A stretch of 64,000 nt of DNA from NCBI GenBank assembly GCA_017548985.1, contig JAFYYW010000008.1, forward strand, positions 1-64,000. Reading direction: 5' to 3'. A program made the position numbers and the translations under genes. Source of the stretch: Bacteroidales bacterium. GTDB taxonomy: Bacteria; Bacteroidota; Bacteroidia; Bacteroidales; UBA932. This document shows, one piece after another, positions 9,024-19,386 of the stretch (positions are counted from its first letter, which is position 1; the number at the start of each line of letters is the position of its first letter). The notes under the pieces were generated by a model. It did no database searches, had not been told where the DNA came from, and was given only the letters and a program-made list of their open reading frames with translations.

Positions 9024-9950
9024 ATGAGGAAAGTGATAGGAATAGGGGAGACGGTCTATGATATCGTCTTCAAGGACGGCCAGCCGGCGGCGGCTGTGCC
9101 TGGGGGATCGACATTCAATTCGATGATCTCCCTTGGCAGGTGCGGCATCCCTGCCGACTTCCTTTCCGAAGTCGGGAACGACAGGGTCGGAACCATAATC
9201 CGGGATTTCATGTCGGAGAATGGGGTCGATCCGTCCTTCGTGAATATATTGCCCTCCAAGACTCCTCTGTCCCTCGCCTTTCTTGACGCCAAGAACGACG
9301 CATCATATACTTTCTACCGGGACCGGGTCGATGACCGTCCGGCGTTGAGGTATCCCGAGATATTCCCGGATGACATAGTGTTGTTCGGCTCGTTTTACGC
9401 CCTGAATCCGGCTGTCCGTCCGCAAGTCAAGGCTTTTCTTGAATATGCCCGGAGCCGGGATGCCATCCTTTATTACGATGTCAACTTCCGTCCTTCGCAC
9501 CTGAAGGATCTCGGCGACATAGGAGACGCTTTCCGGGAGAACTTCACTTTCGCGGATGTGGTGAGGGGAAGCCATGAGGATTTCCTCACTCTGTTCGGGA
9601 TGGAAGATTCCGGGGCTGTGTTCCGGGAAAAGATATCCCCATGCTGCGGCAATTTCATCTGCACCTTCGGAGCCGCCCCCTTGACAGTCATGGATCTCCA
9701 TGGATTTGAGGCCAGATACCCTGTCGATCCGGTAGAGACAATCAGCACAATCGGGGCTGGGGACAGCTTCAACGCCGGTTTCATCTATGGTCTTGTAAAG
9801 GACGGGATCACCAGGAATATGCTTCTGGAAGGCCTTCCCGCCGAAGTCTGGGCCGATCTTGTGTACTGCGCCCAGAGTTTTTCAGCTTCTTGTTGCCAAT
9901 CTTCTTTCAATTATGTGACCCCTGAATTCGCCGATTCCCACAGGCTTTAG
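9024..9950 (+). CDS. PfkB-family carbohydrate kinase (fructokinase-like)
   Basis: A 308-residue cytoplasmic sugar kinase. The N-terminal PfkB signature region contains GGSTFNSMISLGRCG, and the C-terminal signature GAGDSFNAGF carries the catalytic Asp and anion hole. The family transfers phosphate from ATP to a sugar hydroxyl, most often fructose or ribose; the exact sugar cannot be told. It starts 6 nt after the S46-like gene and is followed 8 nt later by the outer-membrane barrel gene, so it sits in the same operon. Confidence 0.88.
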   Translation: MRKVIGIGETVYDIVFKDGQPAAAVPGGSTFNSMISLGRCGIPADFLSEVGNDRVGTIIRDFMSENGVDPSFVNILPSKTPLSLAFLDAKNDASYTFYRDRVDDRPALRYPEIFPDDIVLFGSFYALNPAVRPQVKAFLEYARSRDAILYYDVNFRPSHLKDLGDIGDAFRENFTFADVVRGSHEDFLTLFGMEDSGAVFREKISPCCGNFICTFGAAPLTVMDLHGFEARYPVDPVETISTIGAGDSFNAGFIYGLVKDGITRNMLLEGLPAEVWADLVYCAQSFSASCCQSSFNYVTPEFADSHRL

Positions 9951-9958
9951 ACAAACCG

Positions 9959-12409
9959 ATGCTCAAGATCCTTCTTCTATCCTTGCTGGTATTCCCCTAT
10001 CCTGCCCAGGATGCCTCAGCCGTGCCTCTGGCACCTCAAGTCCGTCATGTCGTGACCGGCAAAGTCATTGATGACACTGACGGATCCGCTATCACAGGGG
10101 CTGACATCATAGTCACCGACCTTGACGACAAAGTGGTGGCAAACTCCACATCGGACACTCTCGGTGTTTTCTTTGTTGACCGTATTCCTTCCGGGGAGGT
10201 TCTTGTCCTGGTCAAGATGATGGGATATGACTCCTTTGTCAGCGACAAGATCACATTCGGGACAGGTTCTCCGGAGAAGATCGATCTCGGCGCCATCCGG
10301 CTCACCCGGTCCGCTGAGGGACTACGTGAGGTCACGGTTGTCGGGGAAAAGAACAGGATTGTCTACAAGTTGGATCGCCAATTGATAAGTGCCTCTTCTT
10401 CAGTTACTTCCGCAGGAGGGACGGCGGTTGATATCCTTGCGGGCCTGCCTTCGGTGCTGGTCGATAGCGAAGGGAATTTGAGTTTCAGGGGGAGTACTCG
10501 TTTCCTGGTCTATGTGGATGGGAAACCCAGTCCTTTGGATGGCACTTCCGCCTTGCGGCAGATACCGGCCGCTTCGGTAGAGGACATAGAGATTTTGACC
10601 ACACCCTCGGCCAGATACCGGACGGACGGGGACGCGGGAATCATCAATATCACCACCAAGAAGGCAGACTCCGAGCAGTGGAGCGGACTGTTCACCACGA
10701 CGGGAAGCACTATGGGTACCTGGAGCGTGGACGGAACGTTGAACTACCGTAAAGGCAAGAACAATTGGTACGTGGGTGGCACACTCCAGCAAATCAAGGG
10801 ACGGAGCGACTTCACCCAGGAGAAGAAGACCGAAGTGGACGGCGTCACCACCACCTCCGTATCTGACGGTGAGAGATGGAGCCGGAACGGGACTTATATC
10901 GGCCGGGCGGGATGGCAGTTCTCGGAAGGAAGGAAGCATAACTATTCGCTTGACTTGCAATTCGGTCAGACTAACTACTGGCGGGGCGGTGACATGCGTT
11001 ATGACGAGACGAGGGAGTATTCCGGTCCCGATGACATATTAACTTCAGTATTCAAGTCTAATTCCATATTCGATTCGCATGACCGTTACAACCTGAAAAA
11101 GAACTTGTTCCAGGCCGCTTCTGAATATGTGTGGCGTCCGGGGAAGAGGAGTGAGATAGCCCTCCAGAACCGCTTCCGGTACGATAGCTACAGCATTGAA
11201 TACACCGAGAGCAACATGTTCGACTCTGCCGGTAACCGCTACGAGGGCACCCGTGGATACGAGGAGGAGCATCACTGGGATTGTGACGGGTCCCTGACAT
11301 ATAAGCTGTCCTACCGGGAAGGCGGGCAGTTCGAGACCGGCTACCAATACACCACCTACAGCGAACATGGTGGCTATCGGATTAAGTATTGGGACCGGGC
11401 GGCTTCGGAGTTCGATTGGCAGGAAGATCTTGCCACTCCTTTCTATTACCGCCGCCAAGTCCACTCGCTTTATGCCATGATCAAGGATTCTTTCGGTCCA
11501 TTCTCTTTCGATGCCGGCCTTCGTGGTGACCGGGTGCTTGACAAGATGGACATAGAGATTGTGGACGCATCCAGGAACATAAAGCGTTTCGACCTTTTCC
11601 CTTCCGGGCATGTCCAGTACGATGCCGGCAGGGCTGGAACCTTGCGGGCCGGATATTCCTATCGCACGAACCGTCCCGGAATATGGCAGCTTGAACCATA
11701 TATCACTTATGAGGATTATTACACCAAGAAAATCGGCAACCCGGACATCCTTCCGGAATATGTCCATAGCGCCGAACTGGGCTGGCAGCGTTCGTACGGT
11801 GGCGGGAATATTCTCGCCGCCACCGCCTATTATAGGTATCGCAAGGACATAACCGATTGGATCCGTACGGCTTATGAGCCGGGAGTCACGCTGGACAAGA
11901 TTGTCAATGCCGGAAACCAGACCGAGGCCGGCTTTGAACTCAGCGGGACTTTCCATCCGAAACCATGGTGGACAAGCTCAGCATCAGGTAGTGCCTTTGA
12001 CTACCGGTTCGCGAGCCGCAACGAGGCTTGCTCGGACGCCAGAGGGTTCTATTATCAGGCTAACTGGATAAACACTTTCCAGGCCGGCAAGGCCACCAGG
12101 CTACAGTTTGACGCTTACGCGGTGGGCCCCAAGATTCTCACGCAGGGTCGTGAGAAATCCTACGTTTATTTCAATTTCGGGGCCCGTCACCAGATGCTCA
12201 AGGACAAGTTGACGCTCTCGCTGGTGGCTCATGACATATTCCGGACCGCGAGGTACCTGAATACCCGTGAGGCGGCAGGTCTGCTGTCCCGAACCCTTGT
12301 GCGTCCGAAGTATCCGAATGTCGTGGTCTCGCTGACGTACAACTTCAACTCCTCGACTCACAAAGCCTCATCCACCTCCACCGCCCTCTTCGAAGGCAAA
12401 GACTTCTAA
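9959..12409 (+). CDS. TonB-dependent receptor-like outer-membrane beta-barrel protein
   Basis: An 816-residue outer-membrane protein. A signal peptide is followed by a carboxypeptidase-regulatory-like domain (HVVTGKVIDDTDGSAITGAD, about residues 30-115), a plug-like region (about 125-230, with GGTAVDILAGLPSVLVDSEG and EDIEILTTPSARY) and a long barrel of alternating aromatic strands. The family imports or binds large substrates with TonB energy; the substrate is unknown. There is no SusD partner nearby, so it is not a typical polysaccharide-utilisation SusC. It closes the operon that begins with the C69 peptidase and converges on clpB with a 2-nt gap and no visible terminator. Confidence 0.85.
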   Translation: MLKILLLSLLVFPYPAQDASAVPLAPQVRHVVTGKVIDDTDGSAITGADIIVTDLDDKVVANSTSDTLGVFFVDRIPSGEVLVLVKMMGYDSFVSDKITFGTGSPEKIDLGAIRLTRSAEGLREVTVVGEKNRIVYKLDRQLISASSSVTSAGGTAVDILAGLPSVLVDSEGNLSFRGSTRFLVYVDGKPSPLDGTSALRQIPAASVEDIEILTTPSARYRTDGDAGIINITTKKADSEQWSGLFTTTGSTMGTWSVDGTLNYRKGKNNWYVGGTLQQIKGRSDFTQEKKTEVDGVTTTSVSDGERWSRNGTYIGRAGWQFSEGRKHNYSLDLQFGQTNYWRGGDMRYDETREYSGPDDILTSVFKSNSIFDSHDRYNLKKNLFQAASEYVWRPGKRSEIALQNRFRYDSYSIEYTESNMFDSAGNRYEGTRGYEEEHHWDCDGSLTYKLSYREGGQFETGYQYTTYSEHGGYRIKYWDRAASEFDWQEDLATPFYYRRQVHSLYAMIKDSFGPFSFDAGLRGDRVLDKMDIEIVDASRNIKRFDLFPSGHVQYDAGRAGTLRAGYSYRTNRPGIWQLEPYITYEDYYTKKIGNPDILPEYVHSAELGWQRSYGGGNILAATAYYRYRKDITDWIRTAYEPGVTLDKIVNAGNQTEAGFELSGTFHPKPWWTSSASGSAFDYRFASRNEACSDARGFYYQANWINTFQAGKATRLQFDAYAVGPKILTQGREKSYVYFNFGARHQMLKDKLTLSLVAHDIFRTARYLNTREAAGLLSRTLVRPKYPNVVVSLTYNFNSSTHKASSTSTALFEGKDF

Positions 12410-12411
12410 GG

Positions 12412-14607
<2,196 letters not shown>

Positions 14608-14630
14608 ATAATGTGTCTCCTAAATAAATG

Positions 14631-14657
14631 ATGTCCGGCTATCTGCTAGCCGGACAT
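14631..14657 (-). terminator. Stable hairpin between secG and clpB
   Basis: ATGTCCGGCTA and TAGCCGGACAT form a perfect 11-bp stem with a 5-nt loop. On the minus strand it lies in the clpB leader, 63 nt after the secG stop. No T-run follows, so it may be a weak terminator, an mRNA stabiliser or a thermosensitive leader element. Confidence 0.5.
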
Positions 14658-14675
14658 CTTAAGGTCAAAATATGT

Positions 14676-14705
14676 TCCAACAGAGTTGGACTGACAGTTT
14701 GTCAG
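14676..14705. promoter_or_regulatory. Two abutting 6-3-6 palindromes upstream of clpB
   Basis: TCCAACAGAGTTGGA (14676-14690) is followed without a gap by CTGACAGTTTGTCAG (14691-14705). Each is a perfect 6-bp inverted repeat with a 3-bp spacer. They lie in the secG-clpB interval, about 70-100 bp before the clpB ATG, where an operator or alternative promoter for a heat-shock gene would be expected. Confidence 0.5.
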
Positions 14706-14719
14706 TGGTCGTCAAACAA

Positions 14720-15073
14720 TTAGTTGACGGGCTCAGCGGGAGTCTCGGTGGTGGGAGCGCCCTGCTGGAGCGGAGCTGACGGGAAGGCGGGCTGCTCCTC
14801 GACATTCTCGATCAGGTCATCCACGTTGACACCGGAAACATGGTTGCGGACGGTGAAAGACGTGATGATGGAGACAACGAGGATGAAGGTCACAAGGCCC
14901 CATGATACCTTCTCAAGGATGTCGGCGGTCTGTCTGACGCCAAGAGTCTGATTGGCTGACGTGAAGTTGCTGGCCATGCCCTCACCCTTTCCGTTCTGCA
15001 GGAGGACGACGGCGATCAGCAGGATCGCGGCGATGACAATCAGGATCGTAAGGATTGTGAATAATGTGTTCAT
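14720..15073 (-). CDS. secG: Preprotein translocase subunit SecG
   Basis: A 117-residue inner-membrane protein with two transmembrane helices (about 3-23 and 55-75). Between them is the SecG signature region (LLQNGKGEGMASNF). A proline- and glutamate-containing cytoplasmic tail follows. SecG assists SecYE in protein export. It is the last gene of the sigma-54 regulator-lptE-hypothetical-secG series, an order that is conserved in Bacteroidota. Confidence 0.93.
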   Translation of the reverse strand: MNTLFTILTILIVIAAILLIAVVLLQNGKGEGMASNFTSANQTLGVRQTADILEKVSWGLVTFILVVSIITSFTVRNHVSGVNVDDLIENVEEQPAFPSAPLQQGAPTTETPAEPVN

Positions 15074-15078
15074 ATTCG

Positions 15079-15771
15079 TTATTTTTTAATTTCTTCGTCC
15101 AATTTTTCAATAAGGGATGCAAAGTAAGCTATTTTTTCCGGATATCGCAACATTAACCGGGAATAAATCTTTTTCGCCTCCTCGCGGTAGCCCTGTTCGG
15201 CATAAATCCAAGCGAGTGTCTCAGTGCAGAATCCCAGCTCCGGATCTTCCCATCCGCGGCTGTCGCTCTCCTCTGACCTGGCGACCTTGAACTTCGAGAA
15301 GTAGTTGTCCTCGTCCACTTTGACTCCCTCATATTCGTCAGAAGAGAAGAAGTCCGCTCCAGCGGCCCTGACTGTCCTGCGGTAGGTCTTGGCCGGAGCC
15401 GGGACAGTCTCTGAAGAGCCTTTACCCGGATAGGGCTCGGAGCGTAGCGGGCCAGCGTCGGTCACCGGCTTCGGCGTGTCCGCCACAGGTTCCGGGGCGA
15501 TGAAGCGTTTCAGGAGGGTCTGGACATCTTTGTCGGAATAGTCATTCTTACGGGAAGAACGGACAATGTCGGAGACGATGGTCCTGGAGGCGACATAGAG
15601 GGCGGCGTCGGCATATTGCTCCTTTCCCCATTCGCCGCCACCCATCTTGGACATCCGCTCGCAAAGCTCAATTCGAGCGGCGCCGAACCACGGGAAGGCT
15701 TTGATGACTCCCGCCAACTCGTCCATTGTCAGAGACTTGATATTCCTCACTCCTTCCATGGTCACTACCAT
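15079..15771 (-). CDS. Conserved Bacteroidota protein of unknown function between lptE and secG
   Basis: About 230 residues, no signal peptide. The first ~90 residues are helical (MDELAGVIKAFPWFGAARIE); a low-complexity Pro/Ala-rich linker follows. The C-terminus (ELGFCTETLAWIYAEQGYRE, then IYSRLMLRYPEK) looks like one or two tetratricopeptide-type helices. I placed the start at ATG 15771, which overlaps the lptE stop (ATGGTAG); ATG 15759 is the alternative. The position is constant in this phylum, which suggests a role linked to envelope biogenesis, but none is known to me. Confidence 0.8.
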   Translation of the reverse strand: MVVTMEGVRNIKSLTMDELAGVIKAFPWFGAARIELCERMSKMGGGEWGKEQYADAALYVASRTIVSDIVRSSRKNDYSDKDVQTLLKRFIAPEPVADTPKPVTDAGPLRSEPYPGKGSSETVPAPAKTYRRTVRAAGADFFSSDEYEGVKVDEDNYFSKFKVARSEESDSRGWEDPELGFCTETLAWIYAEQGYREEAKKIYSRLMLRYPEKIAYFASLIEKLDEEIKK

Positions 15772-16274
15772 TGCGCCACACTGGCGTTGAACATGTCTTC
15801 GATCAGTTTCTGGACAATCTCCTCGCATAGGGTGCTTTCAACCGCGTCGAGAGAGTTGGTGGAATCGTAGTCGGAATAGGCCGAGAAACTCTGCTCAAAA
15901 TCTTCCTCGGGGAATTTCCTGTTGGTGAACTTAAGGGTCGCTGTGACCGTGAGGCGGTTCATGGCGGCGACTTCGTTAGCGGTGACCGCCGCGGCCCGGA
16001 CCTCATAACCGGTCACGGCTCCGGAAAGCTCCAGATCCCCGTCCATCTCTACCTGCTCGAGCTTGGTGAGCTTGCGGAACTTATCCTTCATGGCTTCGGT
16101 CAGGTCATTGCTCAGGGAAGGGTTCACCTTGAGGGCCTTGTATTCGAAGTAGTTGATAGTCACGGTCTTGACACTCGGGTCAATGGAAGTGCCCGAGAAT
16201 GAATATTTGACGATTGAGCATCCGCTGAGCAACAGGGACGCCGCTAAAACCGATGCCGCGAGTATCTTTCTCAT
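15765..16274 (-). CDS. lptE: LptE-family LPS-assembly lipoprotein
   Basis: A 169-residue lipoprotein with lipobox LLSGC (Cys19), followed by the short beta-rich domain of the Bacteroidota LptE family (KTVTINYFEYKALKVNPSLS near the start, then the strand LTVTATLKFTNRKFPEEDFE). LptE plugs the LptD barrel and helps place LPS in the outer membrane. The stop overlaps the start of the next gene, and the sigma-54 activator gene ends 5 nt upstream of its start. This gene neighbourhood supports the call even though sequence similarity to E. coli LptE is low. Confidence 0.85.
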   Translation of the reverse strand: MRKILAASVLAASLLLSGCSIVKYSFSGTSIDPSVKTVTINYFEYKALKVNPSLSNDLTEAMKDKFRKLTKLEQVEMDGDLELSGAVTGYEVRAAAVTANEVAAMNRLTVTATLKFTNRKFPEEDFEQSFSAYSDYDSTNSLDAVESTLCEEIVQKLIEDMFNASVAQW

Positions 16275-16279
16275 ATCGT

Positions 16280-17509
16280 TTATTCCAGATGATATTTTTT
16301 AATCCAACGGTAAAGGGATCTCTCCGAGGTTCCGATCTCCTTGGCGGCCAGTTTGCGGTTGCCGTGGTGTTTCTCCAGAGCCTTGGTGATGATTTCGATA
16401 TTTGATTTCTGCAAGGAAAGGTCCTGGTCATGAGGTTCCTGGACATTGATGTCCACCACCTTGCCGATTTCCTCGCTGGAGACCGGCGCGCCCTGGCCTT
16501 GCCATTCAGCTTCCTCGGGTTCCTCGCGATGAGGGGTGAGTACAGGCGCCGGACCGGTGGCGCCGTTCACGCGGGCCTTCAGGTCATCAACTTCTTTCTT
16601 CAGGTCCAAGATGGCTTTGATGAACATCTCCTTGTCTGATTCGGACATGGAGTCTCCGGTGTTGTCTTTCGCGACGGCCGGAAGGAGGTTGATCTCTTCC
16701 TTGGGCATATATTTGGCCAGGGCCGCGGCGTCCACGACACATCTTCCGGTCACAGGAGTCAGTTTCTCGGACTCGAGGGCTGTCACGGTCTCGGCCACAT
16801 TCTTGAGCTGACGGATATTGCCTGGCCAGCGGTAGTTTATCAGGAGATCTATGGCATCATTGGTCAGGGTAACTTTCCCCATCCCGTATTTCTCCGAGAA
16901 ATCAGAGGAGAACTTCCTGAAAAAGAGATAGATGTCCTCTTTACGCTCCCTGAGGGCAGGCATCCTGATCTGGATGGCGTTGAGGCGGTAATAAAGGTCC
17001 TCCCTGAACTTGCCCTTGCCCACGGCGTGGAGAAGGTCGTTGTTGGTCGCGGCGATGACCCTCACATCGGTCTTTTCCACTTTTGAGGAACCCACTTTGA
17101 TAAATTCCCCGCTTTGGAGGACTCTCAAGAGCTTGGCTTGGGAGGGGAGGGGAAGCTCCCCGATCTCATCCAGGAACAAAGTGCCGCCGTCAGCCTCCTG
17201 GAAATAACCCCTGCGGGTCTCGATCGCTCCGGTGAAAGATCCTTTCTCGTGGCCGAACAGCTCGGAATCGATAGTCCCTTCGGGAATGGCGCCGCAGTTG
17301 ACGGCGAAATACTTGCCGTTTTTCCTGCGGCTGTTCTGGTGAATTATCTTGGGAATATTCTCTTTCCCGACACCGCTCTCGCCTGTGACGAGGACGGTAA
17401 GGTCGGTCGGAGCTATAGTGACGGCCGTCTCAAGCGCCCGGTTCAGGGCGGCATCATTTCCGATGATGTCGTACTTGTTTTTCAGCCTTTGCAGTTCTTG
17501 TGAATCCAT
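16280..17509 (-). CDS. Sigma-54-dependent transcriptional activator (no receiver domain)
   Basis: A 409-residue AAA+ activator. The ATPase begins close to the N-terminus: Walker A GESGVGKE, the loop that contacts sigma-54 reads GSFTGA (GAFTGA consensus), Walker B GGTLFLDEIGELPLP, and an arginine-finger region follows (LYYRLNAIQIRMPALRERK). A variable linker (about 260-360) leads to a C-terminal Fis-type helix-turn-helix (HGNRKLAAKEIGTSERSLY). There is no response-regulator or GAF domain, so activity must be set by expression or a partner. It opens the lptE-secG operon. Confidence 0.93.
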   Translation of the reverse strand: MDSQELQRLKNKYDIIGNDAALNRALETAVTIAPTDLTVLVTGESGVGKENIPKIIHQNSRRKNGKYFAVNCGAIPEGTIDSELFGHEKGSFTGAIETRRGYFQEADGGTLFLDEIGELPLPSQAKLLRVLQSGEFIKVGSSKVEKTDVRVIAATNNDLLHAVGKGKFREDLYYRLNAIQIRMPALRERKEDIYLFFRKFSSDFSEKYGMGKVTLTNDAIDLLINYRWPGNIRQLKNVAETVTALESEKLTPVTGRCVVDAAALAKYMPKEEINLLPAVAKDNTGDSMSESDKEMFIKAILDLKKEVDDLKARVNGATGPAPVLTPHREEPEEAEWQGQGAPVSSEEIGKVVDINVQEPHDQDLSLQKSNIEIITKALEKHHGNRKLAAKEIGTSERSLYRWIKKYHLE

Positions 17510-17536
17510 ATAAAAATGCTTGCTATTTGGAATCAG

Positions 17537-17570
17537 TTTGGCAAAGTTACGAAAATAATAGTTATATTTG
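17537..17570 (+). promoter_or_regulatory. Promoter of the TPR lipoprotein gene
   Basis: TTTG (17537-17540) and TATATTTG (17563-17570) are separated by 22 nt, slightly longer than the usual 19-21. Transcription would start near 17577, about 50 nt before the ATG at 17628. Confidence 0.6.
17542..17549 (-). promoter_or_regulatory. Promoter -7 box of the sigma-54 regulator operon
   Basis: TAACTTTG on the minus strand fits TAnnTTTG and lies 32 nt before the ATG at 17509. It overlaps the spacer of the divergent plus-strand promoter, so the two cannot be occupied at once. No clear -33 box. Confidence 0.5.
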
Positions 17571-17627
17571 CCTACTGATGAAGAAGGCTAAAAAGCTAAT
17601 GTCCAATTAATATATTTTTATTAAAAC

Positions 17628-19277
17628 ATGAAGAAAGCAATCAAGATTCTTGCCGCGGCCGCAATCGTGCTGTCCGCCGTCGCTTGCTCTTCAGCCAAGA
17701 AGATGGCTGAACTTGCTGACAATGTTATTGTTACCTGCAATCCTGCCGTTCTTGAGGCTGTCGCCGGCAACATCGATCCCTCTGTCTCCGTGACCTATCC
17801 GGCCAACTACTTCCATCCGAAGGCCATCCTCGAGGTCACCCCTGTCATCGTCTATGAAGGTGGCGAGTCCAAGATGGCTCCCCTCATGTATCAGGGTGAG
17901 AAAGTCAAGGACAACTACAAAGTCGTTCCCAAGGCTGGCTCCACAGTGACCGAGAAGCTTCACTTCCCCTTCGTTGATGGAATGGAGAAGTCACATCTCG
18001 AGCTCCGCGGTGTGGCGAAGTACAAGAACAAGAGCATTCCTCTTCCCACCAAGAAAGTTGCTGATGGTGTCAACACCACCTACATGCTCGTGAAGGCTGG
18101 CGGTCAGGTTCCTCTCAAGGCTGACGGCTATGAGGCTATCCTCAAGCAGACCGCCGAGGGCCAGATCCTCTATAGGATCAACTCCGCCGATGTCCAGAAC
18201 AAGCAGCTCACCGGTGCTTCCATCAAGAACTTCCAGGACGCTCTCGATGAGATCGCCGCTAACGAGAGGAAGACTCTCGTCGGAACCGAGGTCGTGGCTT
18301 ACGCCTCCCCGGATGGTGGTGAGAAGCTGAACCGCAAGCTTTCCGATAACCGTTCCAAGACCGCTGACAAGGCTTGGACCAAGGTCGTCAAGGGCAAAGA
18401 GGTCACCGATCCCGAGGTCAAGAGTATCGGTCAGGACTGGGAAGGCTTCCAGGAGCTTGTCCAGAATTCCGACATCCGTGACAAGGATCTCATCCTCCGC
18501 GTTCTTTCGATGTACAGCGATCCCGCCGTTCGTGAGAGCGAGATCAAGAACATGTCTTCCATCTACTCTGAGTTGAAGGACGACATCCTTCCTGAGCTCC
18601 GCCGCGCCCGCTTCATCGCCAACGTCGAGTTCAAGAACTACACTCCGGACGAGCTTCTTGAGATGATCAACAACAACAGTGAGGTTCTTGACGAGCCCGC
18701 CCTGTTGAAGTCCGCCACCCTCGTGAAGGATCTTGACAGCAAGGTCAAGCTCTACAACAAGGCTATCAGCAAGTTCGACAGCGACGCCGCCAGGTTCAAC
18801 CTCGGTACCGCTTATCTCGAGGCCGGTGATCTCAAGAACGCCGAGAAGGCTTTCGCCGCCGTCGAGACCAAGGACGCCGAGCTTGACAACGCTCTGGGTG
18901 TCCTCGCCCTCCGTAATGGTGATCTCGAGAAGGCCGCCAGCCTCTTCAAGAAGGCCGGCAGCGATATCGCCAAGACCAACCAGGGCGTCATCGACATCTG
19001 CACTGGCAACTATGACAAGGCTGTCGAGGATCTGAAGGATGCCAAGGGCTGCTGCAACAACACTGTCCTCGCTTACATCCTCACCAACCAGCTTGACAAG
19101 GCTAAGGCCGCCGCTCATTGCAAGGATCCTAGGGTCACCTACCTGAAGGCCGTCATCGCTGCCCGCCAGGGTAATATGGATGAGGTCAAGACTCTCCTCG
19201 ATGAGGTCGCCAAGGCTGACAAGGCTCTTGCCGAGAGGGCTACCAAGGACGTTGAGTTCGCCGAGTACTTCAAGTAG
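17628..19277 (+). CDS. TPR-containing lipoprotein with OmpA-like segment
   Basis: A 549-residue lipoprotein (lipobox SAVAC, Cys20). The N-terminal ~200 residues are beta-rich (NVIVTCNPAVLEAVAGNID and following). The segment around residues 205-250 (TEVVAYASPDGGEKLNRKLS) resembles the OmpA-type peptidoglycan-binding fold but lacks a clean signature. Residues about 375-500 carry tetratricopeptide-type helices (ARFNLGTAYLEAGDLKNAEK and similar). Similar proteins are common in Bacteroidales; the function is unknown to me. Codon choice is very uniform (AAG, CTC, GAC, GGC), a sign of high expression. It is monocistronic, with its own promoter and terminator. Confidence 0.8.
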   Translation: MKKAIKILAAAAIVLSAVACSSAKKMAELADNVIVTCNPAVLEAVAGNIDPSVSVTYPANYFHPKAILEVTPVIVYEGGESKMAPLMYQGEKVKDNYKVVPKAGSTVTEKLHFPFVDGMEKSHLELRGVAKYKNKSIPLPTKKVADGVNTTYMLVKAGGQVPLKADGYEAILKQTAEGQILYRINSADVQNKQLTGASIKNFQDALDEIAANERKTLVGTEVVAYASPDGGEKLNRKLSDNRSKTADKAWTKVVKGKEVTDPEVKSIGQDWEGFQELVQNSDIRDKDLILRVLSMYSDPAVRESEIKNMSSIYSELKDDILPELRRARFIANVEFKNYTPDELLEMINNNSEVLDEPALLKSATLVKDLDSKVKLYNKAISKFDSDAARFNLGTAYLEAGDLKNAEKAFAAVETKDAELDNALGVLALRNGDLEKAASLFKKAGSDIAKTNQGVIDICTGNYDKAVEDLKDAKGCCNNTVLAYILTNQLDKAKAAAHCKDPRVTYLKAVIAARQGNMDEVKTLLDEVAKADKALAERATKDVEFAEYFK

Positions 19278-19302
19278 CGGAAGTCTGGTTTTAAAGTCTT
19301 TA

Positions 19303-19338
19303 AAATCTTCCGGACAATGGGCCGGAAGATTTTTTTTA
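19303..19338 (+). terminator. Rho-independent terminator of the TPR lipoprotein gene
   Basis: AATCTTCCGG (19304-19313) and CCGGAAGATT (19322-19331) form a 10-bp stem with an 8-nt loop, followed by a run of T. Confidence 0.88.
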
Positions 19339-19342
19339 TTCC

Positions 19343-19350
19343 TATATTTG
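19343..19350 (+). promoter_or_regulatory. Promoter -7 box of the DUF1080 gene
   Basis: TATATTTG fits TAnnTTTG and lies 36 nt before the ATG at 19387, immediately after the T-run of the preceding terminator. The -33 box would fall inside the terminator hairpin and is not recognisable. Confidence 0.5.
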
Positions 19351-19386
19351 GAAACAATCAAGAAAATCCATCAAAACCAAAAAGAA

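Noticed and set aside
17991..19361. 456-codon open frame on the minus strand opposite the TPR lipoprotein gene
   Set aside because: It mirrors the strongly biased codon use of the plus-strand gene, has a repetitive Leu/Val/Gly/Asp-rich product, no start signal and crosses the real gene's terminator.
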